Assembly (NCBI GenBank): GCA_938091275.1
Contig: CALKMY010000205.1
Location: 1-18,123 of the forward strand
Reading direction: 5' to 3'
Source of the DNA: Candidatus Nanopelagicales bacterium
GTDB taxonomy: Bacteria > Actinomycetota > Actinomycetes > S36-B12
DNA: 18,123 nt
Position 1 is the first letter of the stretch; each line of letters begins with the position of its first letter. Position numbers and translations under genes: made by a program. Of the stretch, positions 7,211 to 14,732 are shown in pieces. Under the pieces are notes generated by a model that worked only from the letters and a program-made list of their open reading frames with translations, did not search any database and had not been told where the DNA came from.

Positions 7211-8614
7211 GTGACGGTGACCGTCCCTGCCACTGGCACCTCGGTTCCAGCCGAGTCGGTCGTGGCCTTCGTCGAGGACCGATCCCCCCGGGGTATTGCG
7301 GCGGCCGTCCACCGAATGATCCGGGCGGGGCAGGCTCAGCCCGGAGATCGGCTACCGACCGTCCGTGACCTGGCCCAGCACCTCGGCGTTAGTCCGGCGA
7401 CGGTCAGCGAAGCGTGGCAAGCGCTCGGAGCAGTCGGTGCGATTCACGCCCGCGGCCGGGCCGGGACTTTCGTCCGGGACGTGGCCGAGCCCACCCGACC
7501 GACCCGATACCTGGGCATCGGGGGAGCGCCGAGCACCGAGGAATCCGCCACACTGGATCTGTCGACGGGAACCCCGGACCCTGAGTTGTTGCCGGCCCTG
7601 CACGAAGCGGTCGAGCGATTCACTACCGGCGCGACGGCTTGGACGTCGAGTTATCTCGACGAGCCAGTACTCCCGGCGCTTCGCGAGCACCTCGAGCAGT
7701 CGTGGCCCTTCCGAGCCCAGCGGCTGACCGTCGTGGACGGCGCCCTCGACGGGCTGTCGCGGATCGTCGATCAGCTGGTCGGCCTCGGCGACCGCGTGAT
7801 CATGGAGTCACCGGGATTCCCGCCGCTGATCGACCTGCTGGATCGCGCCGGCGCCGACGTGATCCCCGTCGCGATCGACGAACAGGGCGTGATCCCCGCG
7901 TACCTGGCTCGGGCTCTGCGCTCGGCACCCGTGGCGGTCTTCCTGCAGCCGCGAGCACACAACCCCACCGGTACGTCGATGACCCGGTTGCGCTCGAGTC
8001 AGCTCGCTGAAGTGCTCGCGGGCAGCCGCGCGTGGGTGATCGAGGACGATCACTGCGGCGACATATCGCTGGCAGAGGATGTGAGCATCGGACAATTCCT
8101 GCCGGACCGTTGCGTGCACATACGTAGCTACTCCAAATCACACGGACCGGACTTGCGCATCGCCGCGGTCGGTGGAGCGGCCGAGGTCATCGACCCGATG
8201 GTGGCCCGACGCATGCTCGGTCCGGGTTGGACCAGCCGGCTTCTGCAGGCCGTGTTACTCGACCTGCTCACCCACGCCGATCCGCAGGAGAGCGTCCGAC
8301 AGGCCCGCAGCGCCTACACCCGTCGAGGCGCGTTGTTGCGGGAGAAGCTCAAAGACCGCGGAATCGCGGCGAGCCCCGGTGACGGCATCAACGTGTGGAT
8401 CCCGGTCGAGGACGAGCGGTCGGCCCTGATCACGTTGGCTGCCGCCGGCATTCGGGTGGCGCCGGGATCGCCGTTCGTGGTGACCGCAGACAGCACGACC
8501 CCCCATGCGATTCGGGTGACGACGGGTCGTCTGCCGGACGATGAAGATCGGATCGACGAAGTCGCGAGCATCATCGCCCGGGCGGCGGGCTCTGCTGGCG
8601 GCGCACTTCGCTAG
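7211..8614 (+). CDS. MocR-type transcriptional regulator (GntR helix-turn-helix plus aminotransferase-like domain)
   Basis: This 467-residue protein has a winged-helix DNA-binding domain at about 25-90, with GDRLPTVRDLAQHLGVSPAT (45-64) as its recognition core. A fold-type I aminotransferase-like domain follows at about 115-460. PLP-binding residues are seen: K309 in SYSKSHGPDLR for the internal aldimine, N251 in AHNPTG, D279 in IEDDH, and the carboxylate-binding arginine R435 in IRVTTG. The tyrosine usually found in the DDY motif is H281. GTG at 7211 is preceded by GGGAGG with seven bases between. It is divergent from the pyrimidine operon and reads in the same direction as the polyamine block, so it may control both. 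The ligand is unknown; amino compounds such as beta-alanine, GABA or putrescine are plausible effectors. A plain aminotransferase is unlikely because of the N-terminal domain. Confidence 0.88.
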   Translation: MTVTVPATGTSVPAESVVAFVEDRSPRGIAAAVHRMIRAGQAQPGDRLPTVRDLAQHLGVSPATVSEAWQALGAVGAIHARGRAGTFVRDVAEPTRPTRYLGIGGAPSTEESATLDLSTGTPDPELLPALHEAVERFTTGATAWTSSYLDEPVLPALREHLEQSWPFRAQRLTVVDGALDGLSRIVDQLVGLGDRVIMESPGFPPLIDLLDRAGADVIPVAIDEQGVIPAYLARALRSAPVAVFLQPRAHNPTGTSMTRLRSSQLAEVLAGSRAWVIEDDHCGDISLAEDVSIGQFLPDRCVHIRSYSKSHGPDLRIAAVGGAAEVIDPMVARRMLGPGWTSRLLQAVLLDLLTHADPQESVRQARSAYTRRGALLREKLKDRGIAASPGDGINVWIPVEDERSALITLAAAGIRVAPGSPFVVTADSTTPHAIRVTTGRLPDDEDRIDEVASIIARAAGSAGGALR

Positions 8615-8726
8615 CTCCGAACGGTAGCCCCGAACGAGCGGGTTTCCACCCTCGAGCGGGCCGCCCGATGAATTGCTGACTGTTACGCCACAACTGTCGC
8701 TACTTCACGCCCCAGCGGCCACGGTG

Positions 8727-8761
8727 ACGCTATAGCGTGGTGCGCGGCAGATCTGCCACGC
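8727..8761. promoter_or_regulatory. Paired palindromes upstream of the aldehyde dehydrogenase gene
   Basis: Two perfect 12-base palindromes lie side by side: ACGCTATAGCGT (8727-8738) and GGCAGATCTGCC (8746-8757). The second extends imperfectly to 8742-8761, with nine of ten base pairs. Their centres are 19 bases apart, close to two helical turns, and the gene starts 28 bases further on. The first contains TAGCGT, which fits a TANNNT -10 box, though I see no good -35 box. This looks like an operator over the promoter or leader of the polyamine operon. The two sequences differ, so they may bind different regulators. Confidence 0.5.
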
Positions 8762-8774
8762 GCTGAACGAGTCG

Positions 8775-8780
8775 AAGGAG
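8775..8780 (+). promoter_or_regulatory. Ribosome-binding site that fixes the aldehyde dehydrogenase start
   Basis: AAGGAG lies eight bases before the ATG at 8789. It overlaps the in-frame GTG at 8780, so that GTG has no room for its own site and the ATG is preferred. Confidence 0.7.
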
Positions 8781-8788
8781 TGACAACG

Positions 8789-10270
8789 ATGGACGCGGTT
8801 TTCGTTGATGGGAAATCCCGCCCCGGTACCTCGGGTGCTCGCGGTCAGGTCGTTAACCCGGCCAATGACGAGGTCATCGCCGATTACGAGTACGCGGGCG
8901 CGGAGGATGTCGATGCCGCGGTGCGGGCCGCACGATCTGCCTACACCGACTGGTCCACTGCGGCCCCCGTGGAACGCAGCGAAGCCCTTCGCGCGTTGGC
9001 GGATCGGATGCAGTCGCGCTCGGAAGAGTACGTCGCGGCGGAAACGGCGCAGGCCGGAAAGCCGTTGCGTTTGTCCCGAGAATTCGATGTGCCGGGCTCC
9101 ATCGACAACGCTGCGTTCTTCTCCGGTGTGGCCAGGAACCTCGAGGGCAAGGCGTCGGCCGAGTGGGATGGCGACCACACGTCCATCATCCGTCGCGAGC
9201 CGCTAGGTGTCGTGGGCTCCATTGCTCCATGGAACTACCCACTGCAGATGGCCATGTGGAAGGTCCTTCCCGCGATCGCCGCGGGTAACACCATCGTGCT
9301 CAAGCCCGCGGAGATAACCCCGACGACCACCGTGATGTTGGCCGAGGACTGTATGGCCGCGGGAATTCCGGCCGGCGTCGTCAACGTGGTGGCCGGTGCC
9401 GGCCCGGTGGCCGGTGAAGCACTCATGTCGCACCCGGACGTGAACATGGTGTCCTTCACGGGGTCGACCGCTGTCGGTCAACGCGTAATGGAACTCGCGA
9501 CCGCCACCTTGAAGCGAGTCCACCTCGAACTCGGTGGGAAGGCTCCCTTCCTGGTCTTCGATGACGCTGATCTCGACGCGGCTGTGCAGGGCGCTGCGGC
9601 CGGTGCGCTGATCAACACCGGACAGGACTGCACCGCGGCGACCCGCGCGTACGTCCAGCGGCCGCTGTACGACTCCTTTGTCGAGGCGGTCAGTGAGCTG
9701 TTCTCGCGCGTTGTCATCGGAGACCCACTCGATGATTCCACCGACATCGGTCCGCTGATTTCTCGCCGGCAGCAAGACAGGGTGGCCGGTTTCGTGGATC
9801 GGGCTCGCGCCGACGGAGCCACCGTGCGCGCGGGCGGCCACATCCCGACCGGAGATATGGCCAAGGGGGCCTTCTATCCGGCCACGGTGATCACCGACGC
9901 CGCCCAGACCAGCGAGATCGTTCAAGCGGAAGTTTTCGGACCGGTGTTGGTCGTCCTACCGTTCGACTCCGACGATGAAGGCATCACGCTGGCAAACGAC
10001 ACTCCCTACGGCCTGGCGGCATCGGCGTGGTCGACCGATGTGTTTCGAACACTTCGGGCCCAGCGTGAGATGCAGGCGGGGTGCGTGTGGATCAACGACC
10101 ACATCCCGATCGTCAGCGAGATGCCCCATGGGGGCTACAAGCAGTCGGGATTCGGGAAGGACATGTCCACATACTCCCTAGAGGAATACACCCAGATCAA
10201 GCACGTGAGTATGGACATAACGGGCACTGCCCGAAAGGAGTGGCACCGCACAATCTTCTCCGAAAAGTGA
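8789..10270 (+). CDS. NAD(P)-dependent aldehyde dehydrogenase, aminobutyraldehyde/betaine-aldehyde type
   Basis: From the ATG at 8789 the protein has 493 residues; an in-frame GTG three codons upstream overlaps the ribosome site and was rejected. Catalytic residues are all present: N149 in APWNYP, K172 in VLKPAE, general base E247 in LELGGKAP and nucleophile C281 in NTGQDCTA. The glutamate shows it is a hydrolytic dehydrogenase that makes free acids, unlike the CoA-acylating enzyme at 3119-4606. The GQDC motif and overall pattern resemble gamma-aminobutyraldehyde and betaine-aldehyde dehydrogenases. With polyamine import genes 69 bases downstream, the likely substrates are 4-aminobutanal (to GABA) and perhaps 3-aminopropanal (to beta-alanine). 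Betaine aldehyde remains possible from sequence alone. Confidence 0.85.
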   Translation: MDAVFVDGKSRPGTSGARGQVVNPANDEVIADYEYAGAEDVDAAVRAARSAYTDWSTAAPVERSEALRALADRMQSRSEEYVAAETAQAGKPLRLSREFDVPGSIDNAAFFSGVARNLEGKASAEWDGDHTSIIRREPLGVVGSIAPWNYPLQMAMWKVLPAIAAGNTIVLKPAEITPTTTVMLAEDCMAAGIPAGVVNVVAGAGPVAGEALMSHPDVNMVSFTGSTAVGQRVMELATATLKRVHLELGGKAPFLVFDDADLDAAVQGAAAGALINTGQDCTAATRAYVQRPLYDSFVEAVSELFSRVVIGDPLDDSTDIGPLISRRQQDRVAGFVDRARADGATVRAGGHIPTGDMAKGAFYPATVITDAAQTSEIVQAEVFGPVLVVLPFDSDDEGITLANDTPYGLAASAWSTDVFRTLRAQREMQAGCVWINDHIPIVSEMPHGGYKQSGFGKDMSTYSLEEYTQIKHVSMDITGTARKEWHRTIFSEK

Positions 10271-10293
10271 CCCGAATTATCCACCCATCACGC

Positions 10294-10318
10294 CACCTCG
10301 GGCATATATTCACCTCGG
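10294..10318. repeat. Short direct repeat flanking an AT-rich box upstream of potD
   Basis: CACCTCGG occurs at 10294-10301 and again at 10311-10318, 17 bases apart. Between the copies lies TATATT (10305-10310), which resembles a -10 box, but there is no convincing -35 box upstream. It may be a secondary promoter with a regulator site, letting the binding protein be made at higher level than the dehydrogenase. Chance repetition is also possible. Confidence 0.3.
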
Positions 10319-10339
10319 TAGGCGACGGAAAGGACCACC

Positions 10340-11620
10340 ATGATTTCTCAACGTCCGGAGATGGTTGCAGCTCTCGCAGGCTCTATGCGCTCGTCGGTTT
10401 CGCGCCGTCGACTGCTGCAGGCCGCGGGCATATCGGGCACGGCGGCAGCGCTCGCCGCGTGCGGTGCTGGCGGTGGATCATCGAGTGATCCGACACAGGA
10501 GCCCACGACCGAAGAGACCTCCGCCGCGGAGACGCCTAAGGAGACAACCGCCGAGACACCGACGGAGACCGGACCGGAAGACCTGTCCGACGTCGAGAAG
10601 GTCATCGCGTGGTCGAACTGGCCGCTGTACATCGACTACGACGATGAAGAGGTCGGTCGTCCCACCCTCGATGCGTTCTCGCAGCAAACGGGCATCGAGG
10701 TCACCTACAACGAAGACATCAACGACAACAACGAATTCTTCGCGAAGGTTCGCACCCAGTTGGAGCAGGGGCAGGACATCGAGCGCGATCTCGTCGTTCT
10801 CACTGACTGGATGGCGGGCTTGTGGATCCGGAGCGGATTCGCGCAGAAGTTGGATCCCGCCAACATCCCCAACATGAAGAACCTCGTTGACGAGTACTAC
10901 GACGTTTCCTTCGACCCTGGTCGGGAGTACTCGCTGCCGTGGCAATCCGGTTTCGGTGGACTCGCCTACAACGTCGACCTTCTCGAGTCGTCTCTGGGCG
11001 TCAGCGAAATCACCACGATGGATCAGCTCTTCGACCCGTCATTGAAGGGTCGCATCACGTTGCTGTCGGAAATGCAGGACACGATGGGTTGCATCATGGC
11101 CTGGCAGGGGGCAGATCCCAGCAACTTCACCGATGCGGAGTTCGAGAACGCCATCGACAAACTCACGGAGATTGTCAGTACGGGGCAGGTCCGGCAGGTC
11201 ACGGGTAACGACTACATCAACGCACTGGAAACCGGCGACATCATCGCGTGTATCGGATGGTCCGGTGACGTCTTCGCGATGGACGGCAACTACGGCTTCT
11301 CGCTGCCGGAGTCCGGAGGCATGCTCTGGAGCGACAACATGCTCATTCCTTCGACGGCCACCCACAAGAAGAACGCCGAGGCCGTCATGAACTACTACTA
11401 CGAGCCCGAGATCGCGGCGGAAGTCGCCGCCTGGGTCTGGTACATCTCGCCGGTCAAGGGGGCGCGTGAAGCGATGGAGGCGATCGATCCCGAGTTGGTC
11501 GAGGTTCCCTGGATCTTCCCGACGGAGAAGGAACTGACGAACTCGTACGTCTTCATGACGCTCACTCCCGAGCAAAACGAGAAGTACCAGCGGCTGTTCC
11601 AGCAGGCGATCGGTCTGTAA
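10340..11620 (+). CDS. potD: Polyamine-type ABC transporter substrate-binding lipoprotein
   Basis: This 426-residue protein would capture putrescine or spermidine outside the membrane. The N-terminus carries a twin-arginine signal (SRRRLLQAAG, 21-30) ending in the lipobox LAAC with lipidated C41, so it is probably exported folded and anchored to the membrane. A Thr/Glu-rich low-complexity linker follows (about 47-80). The PotD-like domain then begins with VIAWSNWPLYIDY, followed by a periplasmic-binding-protein fold. ATG at 10340 has GGAAAGGA five bases upstream; a later in-frame ATG at 10385 would shorten the signal but keep the Tat motif. A perfect hairpin separates it from potA. Exact polyamine specificity cannot be read here. 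Confidence 0.88.
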   Translation: MISQRPEMVAALAGSMRSSVSRRRLLQAAGISGTAAALAACGAGGGSSSDPTQEPTTEETSAAETPKETTAETPTETGPEDLSDVEKVIAWSNWPLYIDYDDEEVGRPTLDAFSQQTGIEVTYNEDINDNNEFFAKVRTQLEQGQDIERDLVVLTDWMAGLWIRSGFAQKLDPANIPNMKNLVDEYYDVSFDPGREYSLPWQSGFGGLAYNVDLLESSLGVSEITTMDQLFDPSLKGRITLLSEMQDTMGCIMAWQGADPSNFTDAEFENAIDKLTEIVSTGQVRQVTGNDYINALETGDIIACIGWSGDVFAMDGNYGFSLPESGGMLWSDNMLIPSTATHKKNAEAVMNYYYEPEIAAEVAAWVWYISPVKGAREAMEAIDPELVEVPWIFPTEKELTNSYVFMTLTPEQNEKYQRLFQQAIGL

Positions 11621-11630
11621 CGACATCGTG

Positions 11631-11653
11631 TGCGGGGGCCATGAGCCCCCGCA
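11631..11653 (+). terminator. Intergenic hairpin between potD and potA
   Basis: TGCGGGGGC (11631-11639) and GCCCCCGCA (11645-11653) form a perfect nine-base-pair stem with the loop CATGA, starting ten bases after the potD stop. The tail is T-containing (TCGTCGTCTCG) but not a run of T, so it is not a classical strong terminator. It more likely causes partial termination or protects the 3' end of potD mRNA, raising the binding protein above the membrane components, as is common for binding-protein genes. Confidence 0.65.
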
Positions 11654-11683
11654 TCGTCGTCTCGTTGTCCCGAAGGGTGGTCG

Positions 11684-12820
11684 ATGGTCGAGTCACGCAA
11701 GGTTGAGGATCTTCACCTTCGCAACCTGACGAAGCGGTTCGGTGACTTTGTCGCAGTCGACGATCTCACGCTGACAATTCCCGCCGGTAGTTTCTTCGCC
11801 CTCCTTGGTCCCTCCGGCTGCGGCAAGACCACGACCTTGCGGATGGTGGCGGGCCTCGAGGATCCCTCCGAGGGTTCCATTTCGATCGGCGAGCAGGACG
11901 TCACCGGCTTGCGAGCCTTCAAGCGTCCGGTCAACACCGTCTTCCAGTCGTATGCGCTTTTTCCGCACTTGGACATCTTCGAGAACGTCGCCTTCGGTCT
12001 TCGGCGGCGGGGAGTCAAGGACATAAAGCCGGCCGTGGAGTCGATGCTCGAACTCGTGGAGCTGACTCCGATGGCTCGCCGCAAGCCCAAGCAACTATCC
12101 GGAGGGCAGCAACAGCGGGTAGCGGTGGCTCGAGCGCTCATCAACGAGCCTGAGGTCCTGTTGCTCGATGAGCCGCTCGGCGCGTTGGACTTGAAGCTGC
12201 GACGTCAGATGCAGATCGAACTCAAGCGCATCCAGATGGAAGTGGGGACGACGTTCGTGCACGTCACCCACGACCAGGAGGAGGCCATGACGATGGCCGA
12301 CACCGTCGCGGTGATGAATGAGGGGCGCATCGAGCAGATGGGGGCGCCGGCAGACATCTACGAGCTGCCGGAGACGGTCTTTGTTGCGCGCTTCCTCGGT
12401 CAATCGAATCTTTTCGTCGGCAAGCGGGAGTCCAGTGGGTCGGATTCGGTGACGGTAGCGGCGCACGGCCAGCAGTTCACTATCCCGAATTCCCGCAATA
12501 ATGCCCCGGGCGGTGATGTCATCGTGGGGGTTCGTCCGGAGAAGATGACGATCGTCGACTCGGGTGACCCCATTCCCGACATGCACGACCGCATTGCTGG
12601 CCGCGTTGTCGACGTCTCCTACACCGGAGTCAGCACCCAGTACCTCGTGAAGACGAGTTGGGGTGAGGAAATCACCGTCTTCGAGCAAAACGACGTCGTC
12701 GGCGATCAGTCGGAAGTTGGTGACTCGGTGGAAGTTCATTGGGCGCGTGACCACGCGTTCGGGCTCGATGGAACGGGCACGAGTGCGGACGACGTCGAGT
12801 CCGCGATGCCGGTGGTCTGA
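11684..12820 (+). CDS. potA: Polyamine-type ABC transporter ATP-binding protein
   Basis: This 378-residue protein is the importer ATPase. It has Walker A GPSGCGKT (42-49), Q-loop Q88 in VFQSYALFPH, signature LSGGQQQ (138-144), Walker B VLLLDEP (158-164) and switch histidine H196 in HVTHDQEEAM. After about residue 235 comes a C-terminal TOBE-like regulatory domain, including DVIVGVRPEKM, as in PotA and other CUT1/polyamine ATPases. ATG at 11684 follows GAAGGGTGG. Its TGA stop shares a base with the potB ATG (TGATG), giving translational coupling. Iron or sugar import is possible from the ATPase alone; the PotD-like partner decides for polyamines. Confidence 0.9.
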   Translation: MVESRKVEDLHLRNLTKRFGDFVAVDDLTLTIPAGSFFALLGPSGCGKTTTLRMVAGLEDPSEGSISIGEQDVTGLRAFKRPVNTVFQSYALFPHLDIFENVAFGLRRRGVKDIKPAVESMLELVELTPMARRKPKQLSGGQQQRVAVARALINEPEVLLLDEPLGALDLKLRRQMQIELKRIQMEVGTTFVHVTHDQEEAMTMADTVAVMNEGRIEQMGAPADIYELPETVFVARFLGQSNLFVGKRESSGSDSVTVAAHGQQFTIPNSRNNAPGGDVIVGVRPEKMTIVDSGDPIPDMHDRIAGRVVDVSYTGVSTQYLVKTSWGEEITVFEQNDVVGDQSEVGDSVEVHWARDHAFGLDGTGTSADDVESAMPVV

Positions 12821-13710
12821 TGCCCGCGTTGATCCCCACCTCGACGTCGGAGGCACCCCCTCAAGTCGCGGCCCGCAAGCCGCGGACGGGGTATCTGCTC
12901 CTCGCGCCGGGTATGGGCTGGTTGGCGGTCTTCTTCGCCATCCCGTTTGTGACGCTGTTCATCACGAGCCTGCAGGTTCCTACCGGGGCATCCGGGGTGT
13001 ATGCACCCGGGTTCGACATCGCCAACTACGGCGAAGCACTCTCGCAGTACGGACACCTGTATATCCGCTCGTTCATCTACGCCGGTCTGGCGACGCTGTT
13101 CGCCTTGATCATCGCCTACCCGCTGGCCTACTTCATCGCCTTCCGCGGAGGTCAGTGGAAGGGCCTCTTACTCGTTTTGGTGATCGCCCCGACGTTCGCC
13201 AGCTTCTTGTTGCGCACCTACGCGTGGCGCACGATCTTGGCGGATGAAGGGCCGGTCACCGGCTTCTTCAACGCCCTCGGCGTCTTGCCCGAGGGGCGAA
13301 TTCTCAGCACCAGCATCGCGGTCGTCGCCGGCCTGACCTACAACTTCCTGCCCTTCATGATCCTTCCGCTGTTCGCCTCCTTGGACAAACTCGATCCGCG
13401 ATTGATCGAAGCATCCAACGACTTGTACGCGTCACCGGTTACGACGTTCCGCAAGGTGGTGTGGCCACTGTCGCTGCCCGGGGTGGTCGCCGGCACGTTG
13501 TTGACCTTTATCCCCGCATCGGGTGACTACATCAACGCGCAACTACTCGGATCGATCACCACCAGAATGATCGGTTCTGCGATCCAGGTGAACTTCATTC
13601 AGTTCCGCGACTATCCGATCGCGAGCGCGCTCTCGGTGATGTTGATGTTCATTATTTTGATCGTCGTGTCGATCTATATCCGCCGATCCGGGACGGAGGA
13701 TCTGGTCTGA
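12820..13710 (+). CDS. potB: Polyamine-type ABC transporter permease
   Basis: This 296-residue membrane protein has a polar N-terminus, a first membrane segment at about 25-51, an extracytoplasmic loop, and further segments near 82-108, 115-135, 163-185, 216-235 and 262-290. The cytoplasmic EAA loop that docks on the ATPase is clear at 197-221 (EASNDLYASPVTTFRKVV). It is coupled by TGATG to potA before it and to potC after it. This arrangement, a PotB followed by a PotC, is standard for spermidine/putrescine importers. Confidence 0.88.
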   Translation: MPALIPTSTSEAPPQVAARKPRTGYLLLAPGMGWLAVFFAIPFVTLFITSLQVPTGASGVYAPGFDIANYGEALSQYGHLYIRSFIYAGLATLFALIIAYPLAYFIAFRGGQWKGLLLVLVIAPTFASFLLRTYAWRTILADEGPVTGFFNALGVLPEGRILSTSIAVVAGLTYNFLPFMILPLFASLDKLDPRLIEASNDLYASPVTTFRKVVWPLSLPGVVAGTLLTFIPASGDYINAQLLGSITTRMIGSAIQVNFIQFRDYPIASALSVMLMFIILIVVSIYIRRSGTEDLV

Positions 13711-14564
13711 TGCGCTTCGTCCGTCGTCATATCCTCACCGTCGCCGCGTTCATCGTGCTGGTGTATCTGTTCATTCCGGTTGCCGTGGTGGGCGTGTTGA
13801 GCTTCAACGACCCGCCGAGCAAGTACAACACCAAGTGGTACGGGTTCTCCCTGGACGCGTGGACAAACATGTGTGGAATTCCGGGCGTCTGTGAGTCCTT
13901 CATCGAGAGCATCAAGATCGGTCTCATCTCCACCTTCGTGGCCACGGTTCTGGGAACGATGGTCGCGTTCGCGCTCGTGCGTTATCGCTTCCGAGGCCGG
14001 AAGACGACGAACCTGCTGATCTTCTTGCCGATGGCGACACCGGAAGTCGTGATGGGATCGAGCCTGCTTGCTTTGTTCTTGAACATGACGTTCCCGCTCG
14101 GCACCACGACGGTGATCATCGCGCACATCATGTTCACGATCTCGTTCGTCGTTGTGGCCGTTAAGGCACGTCTGCAGGGACTCGATCCAAGCTTGGAAGA
14201 GGCATCGCGAGACCTCTACGCCGACTCCCGGTCGACTTTTCAGCATGTGACATTCCCGCTCGTGGCTCCGGGTATCGCCGGCGCGGCCCTTTTGGGTTTC
14301 GCGCTGAGCTTCGATGACTTCATCATCAGCTTCTTCAACGCGGGAACATTGGTGACATTCCCGATTTACGTGTGGGGCGCCGCCCAGCGAGGAATCCCGG
14401 TCCAGGTGAACGCCCTCGCCACCTTGGTGTTCCTGGTGGCTTTGGCGATTGTCCTGATCGCGCAGTTTGTTGCCTGGCGTCGCCGCAAGGCCCTCCAGGC
14501 CGACATGGCGAGCAGGGACGCCGACCTCAAGGCACTCAGCATGGACGCCCTCTCCCGCTCCTAA
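13710..14564 (+). CDS. potC: Polyamine-type ABC transporter permease
   Basis: This 284-residue permease has a first membrane segment at about 8-31 and the PotC-like segment LSFNDPPSKYNTKWYGFSLD just after it. It has further membrane segments near 67-90, 102-126, 133-152, 184-206 and the C-terminal 240-260. The EAA loop is at 164-188 (EEASRDLYADSRSTFQHV). Two cysteines, C55 and C61, lie in the extracytoplasmic loop and could form a disulfide. The ATG shares a base with the potB stop. The next gene has its own candidate promoter 77 bases beyond the potC stop. Confidence 0.88.
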   Translation: MRFVRRHILTVAAFIVLVYLFIPVAVVGVLSFNDPPSKYNTKWYGFSLDAWTNMCGIPGVCESFIESIKIGLISTFVATVLGTMVAFALVRYRFRGRKTTNLLIFLPMATPEVVMGSSLLALFLNMTFPLGTTTVIIAHIMFTISFVVVAVKARLQGLDPSLEEASRDLYADSRSTFQHVTFPLVAPGIAGAALLGFALSFDDFIISFFNAGTLVTFPIYVWGAAQRGIPVQVNALATLVFLVALAIVLIAQFVAWRRRKALQADMASRDADLKALSMDALSRS

Positions 14565-14640
14565 CCGCGAGCCAGCGGAAACGTGCAGAAGTGTGTGCGG
14601 GAACGTGCGGCCATAGCCCGTTCGTTGTGCGTTGTCGGCG

Positions 14641-14663
14641 TACAATGACACCACTTAGTAGTG
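14641..14663 (+). promoter_or_regulatory. Candidate -10 box and small inverted repeat upstream of the FAD oxidoreductase gene
   Basis: TACAAT at 14641-14646 differs from TATAAT at one position. No good -35 box stands 16-18 bases upstream. The short inverted repeat CACT-TAGT-AGTG (14652-14663) covers the expected transcription start. Upstream, AACGTGC occurs twice with a 22-base offset (14580 and 14602). Together these suggest a regulated promoter separate from the pot operon. Confidence 0.4.
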
Positions 14664-14682
14664 CCGAAGGGATTGGTGGGAC

Positions 14683-14703
14683 GTCGCAACGATCGGTTGC
14701 GAC
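14683..14703 (+). promoter_or_regulatory. Perfect hairpin in the leader of the FAD oxidoreductase gene
   Basis: GTCGCAAC (14683-14690), the loop GATCG and GTTGCGAC (14696-14703) form a perfect eight-base-pair stem ending 29 bases before the start codon. It could be a protein-binding operator or an mRNA structure. There is no T-run after it, so a terminator for potC is less likely. Confidence 0.5.
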
Positions 14704-14723
14704 CCTCTGACACGTCTCACCCT

Positions 14724-14727
14724 GGAG
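14724..14727 (+). promoter_or_regulatory. Ribosome-binding site that fixes the FAD oxidoreductase start
   Basis: GGAG lies five bases before the ATG at 14733. The upstream in-frame GTG at 14661 would place the leader hairpin inside the coding region and gives an N-terminus unlike the family. Confidence 0.65.
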
Positions 14728-14732
14728 ATCCC

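Noticed and set aside
8635..8654. Hairpin after the MocR gene as a terminator
   Set aside because: The stem is six base pairs with a two-base bulge and no T-run, so readthrough into the next gene cannot be excluded.
8780..8788. GTG at 8780 as start of the aldehyde dehydrogenase
   Set aside because: The GTG overlaps the AAGGAG ribosome site that is well placed for the ATG at 8789.
14661..14732. GTG at 14661 as start of the FAD oxidoreductase
   Set aside because: The added 24 residues are low in hydrophobic content and unlike the family. The ATG at 14733 has a proper ribosome site, and the extension would run through the leader hairpin.
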